A stretch of DNA of 64,000 nucleotides from assembly GCA_026004195.1 (NCBI GenBank), contig BPIQ01000003.1:186001-250000 (forward strand), written 5' to 3'. The position numbers and the translations under genes were made by a program. The notes beneath the pieces were generated by a model. That model did no database searches, had not been told where the DNA came from, and saw nothing but the letters and a program-made list of their open reading frames with translations. Origin of the DNA: Candidatus Binatia bacterium (lineage in GTDB: Bacteria; Desulfobacterota; Binatia; HRBIN30; BPIQ01). Below are positions 52,794 through 64,000 of this stretch, in pieces. Numbering within the stretch: position 1 is the stretch's first letter; each line of letters opens with the position of its first letter.

Positions 52794-53859
52794 ATGGCGG
52801 CTCCCACGGTTCCGACGACGGTATTCCCGGAGTTCGAAAATTCCATCCGGGCCTTCCTGCTCGATCCGCCGCCTCCGCCCCGCTACCTCGAGCTTCTGGA
52901 CAACGGAGAACTCGAAAAGCGGGTCGAGGCGGCGCTCGAGGAGCTGCGCGCCTGCCGCGTCTGCCCCCGTGACTGTGGGGTCGACCGACTCCATGCGGTA
53001 GCCGCTCGCCCCGGCGGCACCGGAACGCCGGGGCGAGCGCTTCGTCCCCGACCACATCCCCAAGGGAACGAGCTGCTTCACGGGACGCTACGCGCGCGTC
53101 GCGTCGGCATTTCCCCACTTCGGCGAGGAGGATTGCCTCCGCGGGTGGAGGGGTTCCGGCACGATCTTCTTTTCGTTCTGCAACCTTCGCTGCGTCTTCT
53201 GCCAGAACTGGGACGTGAGTCAGGCGGGCGAAGGGAAAGAGCTCGACGCGGAAGAGCTCGCGGAGCTGATGCTCGCCCTCCAGGAGGAAGGCTGCCACAA
53301 CATCAACTTCGTCACCCCGGAGCACGTGGTCCCCCAGGTGCTCGAGGCGGTGTGGGTGGCGGCGCGCAAGGGCCTGCGCCTCCCGCTCGTCTACAACACG
53401 AGCGCCTACGATTCTCTGCGGAGCCTCGAGCTTCTCGACGGCGTCGTCGACGTTTACATGCCGGACTTCAAATTCTGGGACCCGCAGCTCGCGCGGCGCT
53501 ATCTCAAGGCGGAAGACTACCCCGAGGTAGCCCGCCGGACGATCCGCGAAATGCACCGGCAGGTGGGCCCGCTCCGCTTCGACCGGAACGGCCTCGCGGT
53601 CCGCGGCGTCCTGGTGCGGCACCTGGTCATGCCGGGCCTCGTGGAGGACTCGGTGAAGATCCTCCGGTACCTCGCATCGGAGGTCTCCCCCGACACGTAC
53701 GTCAACATCATGGACCAGTACTACCCGGCAGGCTCCGTGTCGGCGGGGAAGTACCCGGAGCTCGGAAGGCGGCCTGCCCGAGAGGAGATCGAACACGCAT
53801 ACCGGGCGGCGCGGGAGGCCGGTCTCTGGAGATTCGACGTCCGCTGGAGGCACGTGTGA
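52794..53859 (+). pseudogene. PflA-like radical SAM protein, frameshifted
   Basis: N-terminal part in one frame (from ATG 52794: MAAPTVPTTVFPEFEN ... CRVCPRDCGVDR) and the rest in the next frame (SCFTGRYARVASAFPHFGEE, GSGTIFFSFCNLRCVFCQNWD with the CxxxCxxC cluster, INFVTPEHVVPQVLEA, to RWRHV). Removing one G from the GGGG run at 53030-53033 joins them as TGTPGERFVPDHIPKG and gives a normal ~354-residue protein of the pyruvate-formate-lyase-activating-enzyme-like radical SAM group. A GTG at 53215 alone would lack the cluster and cannot be a functional start. A sequencing error is as likely as a real mutation. Confidence 0.8.
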
Positions 53860-54368
53860 GGCCCCGAGTACAGTTCATCCACGGCCTCGAGGGCAGCCCC
53901 CGGGGAACGAAGGCACGGCTTTTCGCCGAGCATTTCGAGGCGCTCACGCCCGAGATGGACACCCGCGATTTCGAGGGCTGCGTCGAGACGCAGGCAGCGG
54001 CACTCGAGCGCTTTCGACCCGACGTGCTCGTCGGCTCCTCGTTCGGCGGCGCCGTCGCCGTCGAGCTCCTCCGCCGCGGCCTCTGGCGCGGGCCCACGCT
54101 GCTCCTGGCGCAGGCAGCGCTCCGCTACGACCCGAACGCCGCGCTTCCGGAAGGAGTCAGAGTCTGGCTCGTCCACGGGCGGCGGGACGACGTGGTCGAC
54201 GTCGAAGACAGCCGCAAGCTCGCGAGAACCGGAACCCCCGGGCTCGTTCGGCTCCTGGAAGTCGACGACGACCACTCCCTTTCCGAGCTCGTGGCGACGA
54301 GTCGCCTCGTCGCGCTGGTCCGGGAACTTCACGCGCAAGAACGTTCGGGCCGCGTGGAGAGCCGCTGA
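53856..54368 (+). CDS. Small alpha/beta hydrolase (YqiA-like)
   Basis: A 170-residue esterase-fold protein. FIHGLEGSPRGTKARLF (oxyanion region), DVLVGSSFGGAVAVELL (nucleophile Ser in G-S-S-F-G-G), WLVHGRRDDVVDVEDS (Asp) and LEVDDDHSLSEL (His) give a full triad. This is the compact UPF0227/YqiA-like form. GTG start overlaps the radical SAM stop (GTGA), suggesting the two form an operon even if the first is broken. Confidence 0.85.
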   Translation: MRPRVQFIHGLEGSPRGTKARLFAEHFEALTPEMDTRDFEGCVETQAAALERFRPDVLVGSSFGGAVAVELLRRGLWRGPTLLLAQAALRYDPNAALPEGVRVWLVHGRRDDVVDVEDSRKLARTGTPGLVRLLEVDDDHSLSELVATSRLVALVRELHAQERSGRVESR

Positions 54369-54390
54369 AAGAACGCGAAAGGAGGGCGCG

Positions 54391-54870
54391 ATGGTGCTCG
54401 AGGCTCGCGACGTCATGGTCCGGGAGGTCATCACGGTGAGCCCGGAGACGACCCTGGCCGAGCTCGAGGACCTCCTCACCTCGCAACGGATCACGGGCGT
54501 GCCGGTCGTGCGCGACGGAAAGCTGGTGGGCATCGTCTCGCGGTCGGACATCGTCCGTTACTTCAGCCTGAAGAGAGCGCTCGGGACCATCCTCTCGAAG
54601 AAGAACGAGGACGCTCGGCTCGGCGAGCTGGACCACTTGCGCGTCGAGGAATTCATGGCCCACGACCCGATCACGGTCGCGCCGAACACGCCGCTCGAGG
54701 AAATCGCTCGCACGATGGTGCGAAAGCGGGTCCACCGCGTCGTCGTGACCGAAGGAGACCGGATCGTGGGGCTCCTGAGCTCCCTCGACGTGGTGCGCCT
54801 GGTCGCCGAGGGCAAGCTCGCCGTCGCCGAAGCGAGAGGCCGAGGGAATCCCGAGGACGTCGAGTCCTAG
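54391..54870 (+). CDS. CBS-pair domain protein
   Basis: A 159-residue protein made of two CBS motifs: ARDVMVREVITVSPETTLAELEDLLTSQRITGVPVVRDGKLVGIVSRSDIVRYF and VEEFMAHDPITVAPNTPLEEIARTMVRKRVHRVVVTEGDRIVGLLSSLDVVRLV. CBS pairs bind adenosine nucleotides as energy sensors. No enzymatic domain is attached. ATG preceded by GAAAGGAGGGCGCG. Confidence 0.92.
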   Translation: MVLEARDVMVREVITVSPETTLAELEDLLTSQRITGVPVVRDGKLVGIVSRSDIVRYFSLKRALGTILSKKNEDARLGELDHLRVEEFMAHDPITVAPNTPLEEIARTMVRKRVHRVVVTEGDRIVGLLSSLDVVRLVAEGKLAVAEARGRGNPEDVES

Positions 54871-54882
54871 GGGGCGGAGAGG

Positions 54883-55836
54883 TCAGACGGCAGCCGCAGC
54901 TCCGGCGCTCGCCGGGAACTCGTACCGTACGCCGGTGAGATCCTCCGAAAGTTCCCAGAGACGCCGCGCCGTCACGGGGTCGAGCGCCCGACGGCTCGGG
55001 CGAACCTTTCGCGGATATCCTCGGTTTTCCAGCATGCCGTCGGGGCCGATGTAGTCGCCCCCCTCCACGTCGGAGGCCGTGGCGGCGTAGAGGATCGGCA
55101 GCGCCCCCATCGCCGCCGACTGGGCGAAATACCGGTTTCCCACGCGGGCGAGGCTCTCCATGAGCCTCGCGCCCGAGAGCCTCGGCCCCACGAACTGGAG
55201 GTTCGTCGCCGCCCAGCCGGGGTGGCAGGCGACACTCCGGACGTCCGCGCCGCAAGCGCGCAGCCGCCGGTCGAGTTCGAACGCGAAGAGCAGGTTCGCG
55301 AGCTTGCTCTGCGCATAAGCGCGCCACTTCCCGTAGCTGCGCTGGGCGTTCCAGTTCTCGAAGTCCATCCGGCCGAAGCGGTGCGCGTTGCTGCTCACCG
55401 TGACGACGCGCGCCGACGGCGTCGAAAGCAGAGCCGGCAGGAGAAGGCCCGTCAAAGCAAAATGCCCGAGGTGGTTCGTCCCGAACTGCATCTCGAAGCC
55501 GTCCGCGGTCCGCAGGAGCGGGAGCGCCATCACGCCGGCGTTGTTGCAGAGGACGTCGAGACGGTCGGAGCGAGCCGAGAACCTGCGCGCGAAATCCCGA
55601 ACCGAGGCGAGGTTCGCGAGGTCGAGGAGCTCGACCTCCACCGTCGCTCCCGGGGATTCCCCGACGATCCTGGCCCGAGCCTCTTCCGCCTTTTTCGCGT
55701 CGCGGCAAGCCAGGACGACTCGCGCCCCCTTCTGCGCGAAGACCCGTGCCGCCTCGAAACCGATCCCGCTGTTCGCTCCGGTGACGACCACCGTGCGGCC
55801 GGAAAGGTCGGGAACGTCGTCTCGGCTCCAGGCCAT
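54883..55836 (-). CDS. Short-chain dehydrogenase (retinol-dehydrogenase/protochlorophyllide-like)
   Basis: A 317-residue SDR. VVVTGANSGIGFEAARVFAQKGARVVLACRD (cofactor), VLCNNAGVMALPLL, QFGTNHLGHFALTGLLLPAL, VVTVSSNAHRFG, SYGKWRAYAQSKLANLLFAFEL (catalytic Tyr-x-x-x-Lys), CHPGWAATNLQ. The pattern NxGxMxLP and the long C-terminus resemble the light-independent retinol dehydrogenase-type SDRs. Start ATG 55836; the 446-codon open upstream extension is antisense. Function unknown. Confidence 0.9.
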   Translation of the reverse strand: MAWSRDDVPDLSGRTVVVTGANSGIGFEAARVFAQKGARVVLACRDAKKAEEARARIVGESPGATVEVELLDLANLASVRDFARRFSARSDRLDVLCNNAGVMALPLLRTADGFEMQFGTNHLGHFALTGLLLPALLSTPSARVVTVSSNAHRFGRMDFENWNAQRSYGKWRAYAQSKLANLLFAFELDRRLRACGADVRSVACHPGWAATNLQFVGPRLSGARLMESLARVGNRYFAQSAAMGALPILYAATASDVEGGDYIGPDGMLENRGYPRKVRPSRRALDPVTARRLWELSEDLTGVRYEFPASAGAAAAV

Positions 55837-55908
55837 TTGCTCTTTTCCCGTCGGCGGAAGCCCCGGGGAGCCTCGCCGACCCTTCCCTTCTAGGCTAGAG
55901 TCGGCCCG

Positions 55909-56334
55909 ATGTCGATGACCCGCGACCCACGGCCTTGGTTGGGGGCTCTGGTCGCGTACTACGGCGCCTGGCAATCGGTCCACCTCTTTCTCGACGCGAT
56001 CCACTTCGCCCTTCCGTGCGTCGCGTCCCCGATCTACCGGCTCGTCGGCGGGAGCATGACGGCGGACCCGTTCCGATCCCTCGAGGCGAGCGGATCCGTC
56101 GACACCGTCGTCGCGGCGCCCGCGGGAATCGTCTTCGCGCTGGCCTACCGGAAATCGAGACCCCGGGCGCCCTCTCTCGGCGTTTTCTCGCTGGCCTTGG
56201 CAACCTGCAGCGCCTACTGGACCTGCTGCCTCCACGTCACCCTCGGCACGTTTCCACGCGACCCATGGTCGGTCCTGCCCGGGTTCGGCTCGTTCCTCTC
56301 CCAATCTCGTCCTTCTTGTCGCCCTGCTTCGTAG
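55909..56334 (+). CDS. Hypothetical membrane protein
   Basis: Up to 141 residues with three likely hydrophobic segments (LGALVAYYGAWQSVHLFLDAI; VDTVVAAPAGIVFALAY; LGVFSLALATCSAYWTCCLHV). No family recognised. The last 20 residues are polar and basic and could be an artefact of the frame. Divergent from the dehydrogenase; start ATG two codons before a second ATG. Confidence 0.45.
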   Translation: MSMTRDPRPWLGALVAYYGAWQSVHLFLDAIHFALPCVASPIYRLVGGSMTADPFRSLEASGSVDTVVAAPAGIVFALAYRKSRPRAPSLGVFSLALATCSAYWTCCLHVTLGTFPRDPWSVLPGFGSFLSQSRPSCRPAS

Positions 56335-56376
56335 CCCCGGTGCGACATCGCCCGATCGCCGACGTAGCCTCCGGCA

Positions 56377-57225
56377 GTGACGCAACCCTTCCCTGGCGGC
56401 TCCGTTTGCACCCGTGTGCGCCCGCTCGCAAGCGTCCTTTTCCTCCTGCTCGCCTGCACCGCCGCGGCGAGCGAGGCTCCGGGTTCTCCCGTCGGCGAAT
56501 GGAGGTACGTCCTTCTGTGGAACGGGCTCCCGGCAGGAAGCGCCAGCGTCCGCGTGGACCGGGACGAAAAAGCCGGCACGTATGTCGTCGAGGGAGAGGC
56601 CCGGACGAACGCGCTCGTGGACCTTTTCTGGCGTCTTCGGGCGAGCCTGAGGAGCGTCGTCGACGCCAGCTCCTGGCGCCCCCGGCGGTACGAGCTGGTC
56701 CGCAAGAAAAGCAAAAAGCGGAAGGTCGTCGAGGTGGCCTTCTCGCGTGACGGCGCCGTGGGCTGGTACTCGAGGCGGGGCAAGGTGACGGTCCGGAAAG
56801 TCGAGGAACCGCGCATCCTCGACCCGGTGGCGGCAGCTCTGCGAGCCCTCGCCTTCCCTCTTCGCACGAACGAGCCTTACTCGTACCGGGTTTTCACGGG
56901 GCGCGCGCTCTACGAGGTCGAGGCGCGGATCCTGGGGCGGGAGAAAGTTCGGGTGCCGGCCGGCGAGTTCGAGGCGTGGAAGGCGTTCCTCAGGGTCGTG
57001 CGCGTCCCGAGGGAGGCCCGAGAGAAGAAAGACGACGACGAACCCACGGAGCTCGAGATCTGGCTCGCGGGCGAGAAGCCATCCGTGCCGGTCCGCGTGG
57101 AGGGAAAGCTCGCCGGTTTCCCGATCGGTCTCGAACTCGAGGACGCCTCGACTCCGCCGCCGCGGTCCGCTCACTCGGCCGGTTCGGGAGCCACGGCCGC
57201 CACGAGAGCCAGCTCGCCCGGGTGA
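56377..57225 (+). CDS. DUF3108 family exported protein
   Basis: A 282-residue protein with a signal-like region (VRPLASVLFLLLACTAAASEA); LLAC could be a lipobox. Body matches DUF3108: WRYVLLWNGLPAGSASVRVD, YVVEGEARTNALVDLFWRLRASLRSVVD, RKVEEPRILDPVAAALRAL, YRVFTGRALYEVEARILGREKVRVPAGEFEAWKAF. GTG start; a GTG 13 codons later is also possible. Family members are periplasmic and of unknown function. The last 55 bases overlap the convergent ParB-domain gene. Confidence 0.8.
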   Translation: MTQPFPGGSVCTRVRPLASVLFLLLACTAAASEAPGSPVGEWRYVLLWNGLPAGSASVRVDRDEKAGTYVVEGEARTNALVDLFWRLRASLRSVVDASSWRPRRYELVRKKSKKRKVVEVAFSRDGAVGWYSRRGKVTVRKVEEPRILDPVAAALRALAFPLRTNEPYSYRVFTGRALYEVEARILGREKVRVPAGEFEAWKAFLRVVRVPREAREKKDDDEPTELEIWLAGEKPSVPVRVEGKLAGFPIGLELEDASTPPPRSAHSAGSGATAATRASSPG

Positions 57226-58175
57226 ACCGAGGAGACGTCGAAGGACCTCGCCGCCGCGGCCATGCGCGTGAGCAGTTCCGCGAGCCCCATCGGTGGCGGG
57301 GCTTTCTTCCTGCCGCGCGCCCTCGGAAGCGGCTGGATCCGGGCCACGACGAAATTGCGGAGGTACGGCGAGCGGAAGCCTCGCTTGCGGAGTGCTTCCA
57401 CGACGCGTTTCACCTCGGAATCGACCTGGAGAAGGCGGGCGGCGAGTCCCTCCCGCCGCCGGAGGCTCGCCGGGAGCGTTTCGTCGGAAAAGCGGTCGAC
57501 TTTCCTGAGCACGGGCGCGTAGGCACCGCCCGCGAACCTGGGATCCTCCTCGTAGGCGAGGCCGAGCGTGAGAAGCTCCGGAGACTCGAACTCCTCGGCG
57601 TGCTCGCTTTCCTTGCTCCGGGGCTGCCGCTTCGCGAGCTCCCTCGCCATCCGGATCACTTCGAGGCTCCGCTCCTTCAGGTTGTGCGCCTTTTCCGTGT
57701 TGAGCGCGAGAATGCGAAAAGCGAGCGACTCGTCCGGAGAAACCAGCGCCGTCACGTAGCGAAGGCCCAGAACCTTCGCCGCGGCGAGCCGGTGCCTGCC
57801 GTTGGGTGTCCAGAGCGTGCCGTCGGCGCCGCGGACGACGATGACCGGGTCGAGAAAAGACCCGCTCTCGGAAATCTTCTGCGCGAGCTTCTTCGCGTGT
57901 GCCGGCGAAAGGTCCCGCTGGAAGGGGGTGGGCTCGACGGCCTCGAGGGGAAGGACGGCGAGAAGAAGGGGGCGGCCCGAGAGAGGCTCGCGATAGGCCA
58001 CGAGCGGCTTTCCACCCCGATTCTCGAGCTCTCGGGCCAGGGAAGAGACCTCGGGCGCGTCGAGAGAAAGGACGACGTCCTCCGCCTCGAGGCCGCGCTT
58101 TTCTCGCGGCGGAGCAAGCTTGGGCTTTCCCCTTTTCGTCCGCTTCCGCGAAGGCTTCGAGCTCTTGCGCGGCAT
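57171..58175 (-). CDS. ParB N-terminal domain-like protein
   Basis: A 334-residue protein with a lysine-rich start (KSSKPSRKRTKRGKPK). Residues ~70-150 carry the ParB/Srx fold (FQRDLSPAHAKKLAQKISESGSFLDPVIVVRG, LWTPNGRHRLAAAKVLGL), with GRHRLAA resembling the CTP/arginine patch GERRxxA. The helix-turn-helix of chromosomal ParB is not evident and no parA is nearby. The C-terminus is basic and helical. It lies downstream of the S41 protease gene on the same strand; a plasmid or segregation role is not supported. Confidence 0.75.
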   Translation of the reverse strand: MPRKSSKPSRKRTKRGKPKLAPPREKRGLEAEDVVLSLDAPEVSSLARELENRGGKPLVAYREPLSGRPLLLAVLPLEAVEPTPFQRDLSPAHAKKLAQKISESGSFLDPVIVVRGADGTLWTPNGRHRLAAAKVLGLRYVTALVSPDESLAFRILALNTEKAHNLKERSLEVIRMARELAKRQPRSKESEHAEEFESPELLTLGLAYEEDPRFAGGAYAPVLRKVDRFSDETLPASLRRREGLAARLLQVDSEVKRVVEALRKRGFRSPYLRNFVVARIQPLPRARGRKKAPPPMGLAELLTRMAAAARSFDVSSVHPGELALVAAVAPEPAE

Positions 58176-58266
58176 GCCCCGACTCTACCAGCTCGCCTTT
58201 TCCGTCCCAAGCGATGCCACGGGAAGCTCGAGGGGGCGACGACGGATTCGCGCCGAGACTTCCGGC

Positions 58267-59745
58267 TCAACCGCGCAAGCCGTCGAGGAGCCGGCAGACC
58301 TCGGCGCTTGCGGCTTCCGTCCAGGGTGCACGGGGGTGGCCCGAAAGGAGCAAGGAGACCGCGACCCGCAGCTCCGGATCGTCTCCCTCGGGAATCCGAA
58401 CCCGCAGCTTCGACCCGCCTTCGTCGGGAACGCACGAGCGCAAAAGCTCTTCCAGCTCCGTCTCGACCGAGACGTCGGGGACGAGCCCCTTTTCGGGAAG
58501 GGGACGGCCCGCGGAAAAAACGCGAGCGACGGTGAGCTTGAGGACGAGCCGGTCGTGAAAAGAGAAGATCTTCTGGACGACCGACTTACCGTACGTCCGC
58601 CGGCCCACCAGAAGCGCGCGCCCGGAAAAGGCCAGGGCAGCCGCCAGGGTCTCGGCACTCGAGCCGGTCTTTTCGTCGACGAGGACCAGGAGAGGCAGCG
58701 CCGGATCCTCGAACTTCGTACCGCTGCGGGTGGCGACGACCCGCTCCCTGAGGCCCGAAACGGGTTTGCCGTCCCTTCCCCGCGTCTCGAGAATCGTCCC
58801 CTCGGCGAGAAAGAGGTCGGCGATCCGTGCTGCCGAAAGCATGCTGCCGCCCGTGTTTCCCCGGAGGTCGAGGACGATTCCGGCAAGCTCGGGCACCCCG
58901 AGGACACCGGGGAAGCTTCTTTCGGCGACGACAGCCGTGTTTTTCGCCAGGTGCCTCAGGCGGAAGTAGGCCACGCGCGGGTGGATCATCCGGCTTTCGA
59001 CCGTGGGCCAGAGGACGCGGCGCCGCTCCACTTGGAGTCGCAGGGGACTTTTTCGGGGCGGTCTCAGGACCTCGATGCGAACCGTGCTCCCCTCGGGACC
59101 GCGCAGGAGGCCGACGACCTCCGAGACCGTTTTGCCTTCGACGTCCTGGTCTCCCACGCGCACGATGCGGTCTCCGGGGCGCAGCCCTGCCCGGGCCGCA
59201 GGACTTCCCGGGAACACCTCCACGATCCGGACGGATCCCTCCCGGCGCCCCACACGGCAGCCCACACCCACGAAGGACCCGCGGTAGGACGCAAAGGCCC
59301 GATCGGCCTTTTCTTCGGTCAGAACCGTGGACCAGCGGTCGAGCGTTCGGACGGCTCCGCGCAAAGCCCGGGCTGCAAGCTCGTCCGGGTCCTCGCCGGG
59401 GCGAGCCCGCGAAACCTCCGTAACGAGGCCGTCGAGTACCCTGCCGAGGCACCGCGGGTCCTCGCAGTCGCCGGGCAACCGCAGGGAGCTGCCATGGAGC
59501 CGCTCGATGCGATCCCCCGCCGTCTCGAGGCCGAGCTCGCGCGCGGCGCCGCGGAGCATGGCTCGGGTGTCGATTTTTTCGGGGTAGAGATAGCGCTCGA
59601 AAACCCTTCCGAGGACTTCCTCGAAAATCGGGTCCGGAGTCTCCCGGAGAGGCAGGTCTTTCGGCATCGTCGAGACGGTGCACCCCATCGCCGCAGCGCC
59701 AAGGCACGCGAGGAGCCGGCCGACCCGGCGTCCCCGGAAAGTCAT
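58267..59745 (-). CDS. S41-family PDZ protease (carboxy-terminal processing type), exported
   Basis: A 492-residue protein with an N-terminal signal (GRLLACLGAAAMGC, possibly a lipoprotein). PDZ domain about residues 150-235 (FVGVGCRVGRREGSVRIVEVFPGSPAARAGLRPGDRIVRVGD), then the S41 catalytic core with LAGIVLDLRGNTGGSMLSAARIADLF, the serine region LVLVDEKTGSSAETLAAALAF and the lysine in GRRTYGKSVVQ. This is the serine/lysine dyad of Tsp/CtpA. ATGA overlap with tlpA upstream. Presumably cleaves envelope proteins; the neighbouring repeat protein is a candidate substrate. Confidence 0.9.
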   Translation of the reverse strand: MTFRGRRVGRLLACLGAAAMGCTVSTMPKDLPLRETPDPIFEEVLGRVFERYLYPEKIDTRAMLRGAARELGLETAGDRIERLHGSSLRLPGDCEDPRCLGRVLDGLVTEVSRARPGEDPDELAARALRGAVRTLDRWSTVLTEEKADRAFASYRGSFVGVGCRVGRREGSVRIVEVFPGSPAARAGLRPGDRIVRVGDQDVEGKTVSEVVGLLRGPEGSTVRIEVLRPPRKSPLRLQVERRRVLWPTVESRMIHPRVAYFRLRHLAKNTAVVAERSFPGVLGVPELAGIVLDLRGNTGGSMLSAARIADLFLAEGTILETRGRDGKPVSGLRERVVATRSGTKFEDPALPLLVLVDEKTGSSAETLAAALAFSGRALLVGRRTYGKSVVQKIFSFHDRLVLKLTVARVFSAGRPLPEKGLVPDVSVETELEELLRSCVPDEGGSKLRVRIPEGDDPELRVAVSLLLSGHPRAPWTEAASAEVCRLLDGLRG

Positions 59746-60671
59746 CGGACGCGCGCGCTTCCCATCCCGGAAAGCAGCTCCTCGAGAACGCGGTCCGAAA
59801 GGGCCGCCGGATGGTCGTGCCAGCGCACGGTACCTTCGCGATCCACGAGAACGAGCGTCGGTACGGAGCGCGCCTCGTAGGCGGCCGACGTCTTTCCGCC
59901 GTCGTCGACACCCACCGGGAAACGAAACCCGTGCTTCTCGAGATACGGCGGGATGTCCCCGTCGGTCTGGCCCCGCGAGTGGTCGGTGATGCCGATCACC
60001 ACGAAGCCCCGCGGAGCGAAGCGGCGGGCCAGGTCGGAGACGAAGGGAGCTTCCTTCCGGCAGTTGGGGCACCACGTGGTGAAGAAATAGATCATCCGGG
60101 GGCCCTTGCGTGCGAGGTCTCCGGGCTCACCGGCCCGAAACCAGCGCCGGACCTGGAGCTCCGGCGCCTTCTTTCCTACGAGCCGCAGAGAGCGTTCCAA
60201 CTTCTCGGCACGGCGCAGGAGGTCCGGGGTTTTCGAATCGAGAGCCATGAACTGCTCGAGCGTTCGGCGTGCTGCCTGGGGGCGGAGGTAGTTTTTCTCC
60301 ACCATGGCACGCTGAAGCAGCGCTTTCGCGACGTACGCCGGATCGATCGGGTATTTCTCGAGAACGGCCGTGTACGCCGCGATGGCGGCGTCGGGCTGGT
60401 CGAGGAAGAGTTTCGCCGACCCGGCCATGTACTGCGCGCGGGAGGCTATCGGGTCCCTCGGGTACCGGCGGGCGATCTCGAGGTATCCGGCGTACGCCTT
60501 CTCGAACTCGGCTGCGGCTTCCGGAGGGTTGCGGTGGAGTTTCTGGAGTTCCCGGCCACGGAGGAAGTGCCGGTGCACCTCGGCGAACTCTTCGGGCGGC
60601 GAAGCCAGGGCGGCCGGGGCCAGAACCAGGAACGAGACGAAAGCGGCAAGAACTTTGGTGGTCGGGGTCAA
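59742..60671 (-). CDS. TlpA-like thioredoxin-fold protein with TPR-like N-terminus, exported
   Basis: A 309-residue periplasmic protein. Signal peptide VLAAFVSFLVLAPAALASP, then helical repeats (residues ~25-155: HRHFLRGRELQKL, EKAYAGYLEIARRYP, DAAIAAYTAVLEKYP) and a thioredoxin domain with FFTTWCPNCRKEAPFVSDL (CPNC active site), GITDHSRGQTDGDIPPY and SVPTLVLVDREGTVRW. Fits TlpA/ResA disulfide reductants. Overlaps the S41 protease gene (ATGA). Confidence 0.9.
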   Translation of the reverse strand: MTPTTKVLAAFVSFLVLAPAALASPPEEFAEVHRHFLRGRELQKLHRNPPEAAAEFEKAYAGYLEIARRYPRDPIASRAQYMAGSAKLFLDQPDAAIAAYTAVLEKYPIDPAYVAKALLQRAMVEKNYLRPQAARRTLEQFMALDSKTPDLLRRAEKLERSLRLVGKKAPELQVRRWFRAGEPGDLARKGPRMIYFFTTWCPNCRKEAPFVSDLARRFAPRGFVVIGITDHSRGQTDGDIPPYLEKHGFRFPVGVDDGGKTSAAYEARSVPTLVLVDREGTVRWHDHPAALSDRVLEELLSGMGSARVR

Positions 60672-60690
60672 GGGCGTCGGGGCAGGTCGC

Positions 60691-60720
60691 GCTCCCGGGG
60701 GAAAAGGTTCCCCCGGGAGC
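60691..60720 (-). terminator. Strong inverted repeat after the TSP3 repeat gene
   Basis: GCTCCCGGGGGA (60691-60702) and TCCCCCGGGAGC (60709-60720) form a perfect 12-base stem with a 6-base loop between the repeat gene stop and the tlpA start. A T-run follows on the plus strand only; on the minus strand it lacks one, so it may act as a stem-loop rather than an efficient terminator. Confidence 0.5.
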
Positions 60721-60734
60721 TTTCTACCTTTCGG

Positions 60735-64000
<3,266 letters not shown>

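Noticed and set aside
50362-53853. Minus-strand open frame of about 1160 codons
   Set aside because: Antisense to the debranching enzyme and the radical SAM gene, with no domain or ribosome site.
53215-53859. Shorter radical SAM gene starting at GTG 53215
   Set aside because: This start lies after the CxxxCxxC motif, and the missing N-terminal half is present upstream in another frame.

Overview
The window is one continuous, very GC-rich and gene-dense stretch of a Gram-negative chromosome. LolA, DnaG, RNase J, GroESL and a lipoprotein/TlpA set point that way. There are no transposases, integrases, phage genes or CRISPR arrays. Gene content and order (RNase J next to FtsK, LolA and YajQ; rpsU-cvpA-dnaG; a division cluster with a PASTA-type PBP; a thrombospondin type 3 repeat protein) suggest a deltaproteobacterium-like lineage (Desulfobacterota, Myxococcota or Binatota). 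The exact phylum cannot be fixed from sequence alone. Local frameshifts are concentrated in the last ~1.1 kb, as expected of a draft or metagenomic contig.

Region 1 (1-7.5 kb, mostly + strand): the 3' part of RNase J, ftsK, lolA, yajQ, a tandem pair of ArsA/Get3-like ATPases, a small phasin-like coiled-coil gene (- strand), a DUF488 gene and a tiny membrane protein. Region 2 (7.4-28 kb, all - strand) is the core of the window. Read in its own direction it runs rpsU-cvpA-dnaG, a CAU-anticodon tRNA, a coiled-coil zinc-ribbon gene, the RNase P RNA, then the division/cell-wall (dcw) cluster mraZ-ftsL-ftsI-murF-mraY-murD-ftsW-murG-murC-murB-ftsQ-ftsA-ftsZ, then a TIGR03960-type radical SAM gene and acpS. 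rsmH, murE and ddl are missing from their usual dcw positions. A MraZ-box operator lies in front of mraZ.

Region 3 (27.9-34.5 kb): a GDPD phosphodiesterase; prmA-rsmE-gshB on +; and a minus-strand translationally coupled set of LOG-family lysine decarboxylase, HTH protein, bifunctional APH-like/ATP-binding kinase and HNH nuclease. Region 4 (34.5-46.4 kb) is accessory metabolism: a class III aminotransferase, a predicted kinase-fold protein of unknown function, a flavin oxidoreductase coupled to an ECF41 sigma factor, NfeD, an aspartoacylase-like carboxypeptidase, DUF3047, a short-chain dehydrogenase, ispH, two small envelope proteins, nicotinamidase and DUF72.

Region 5 (46.4-54.9 kb): hsp20, groES-groEL, a family 4 glycosyltransferase, a glycogen debranching-type glucosidase, a frameshifted PflA-like radical SAM gene, a small alpha/beta hydrolase and a CBS-pair protein. 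Region 6 (54.9-64 kb): a short-chain dehydrogenase, a small membrane protein, DUF3108, a ParB-domain protein, then (- strand) a 69-bp-periodic thrombospondin type 3 repeat gene followed by a TlpA-like thioredoxin and an S41 PDZ protease. The repeat gene runs off the right edge.

The points most worth a second look are the ECF41/oxidoreductase operon with a candidate cognate promoter, the kinase-fold unknown gene, the dcw cluster without murE and rsmH, and the giant Ca-binding repeat protein beside an envelope redox/protease pair.
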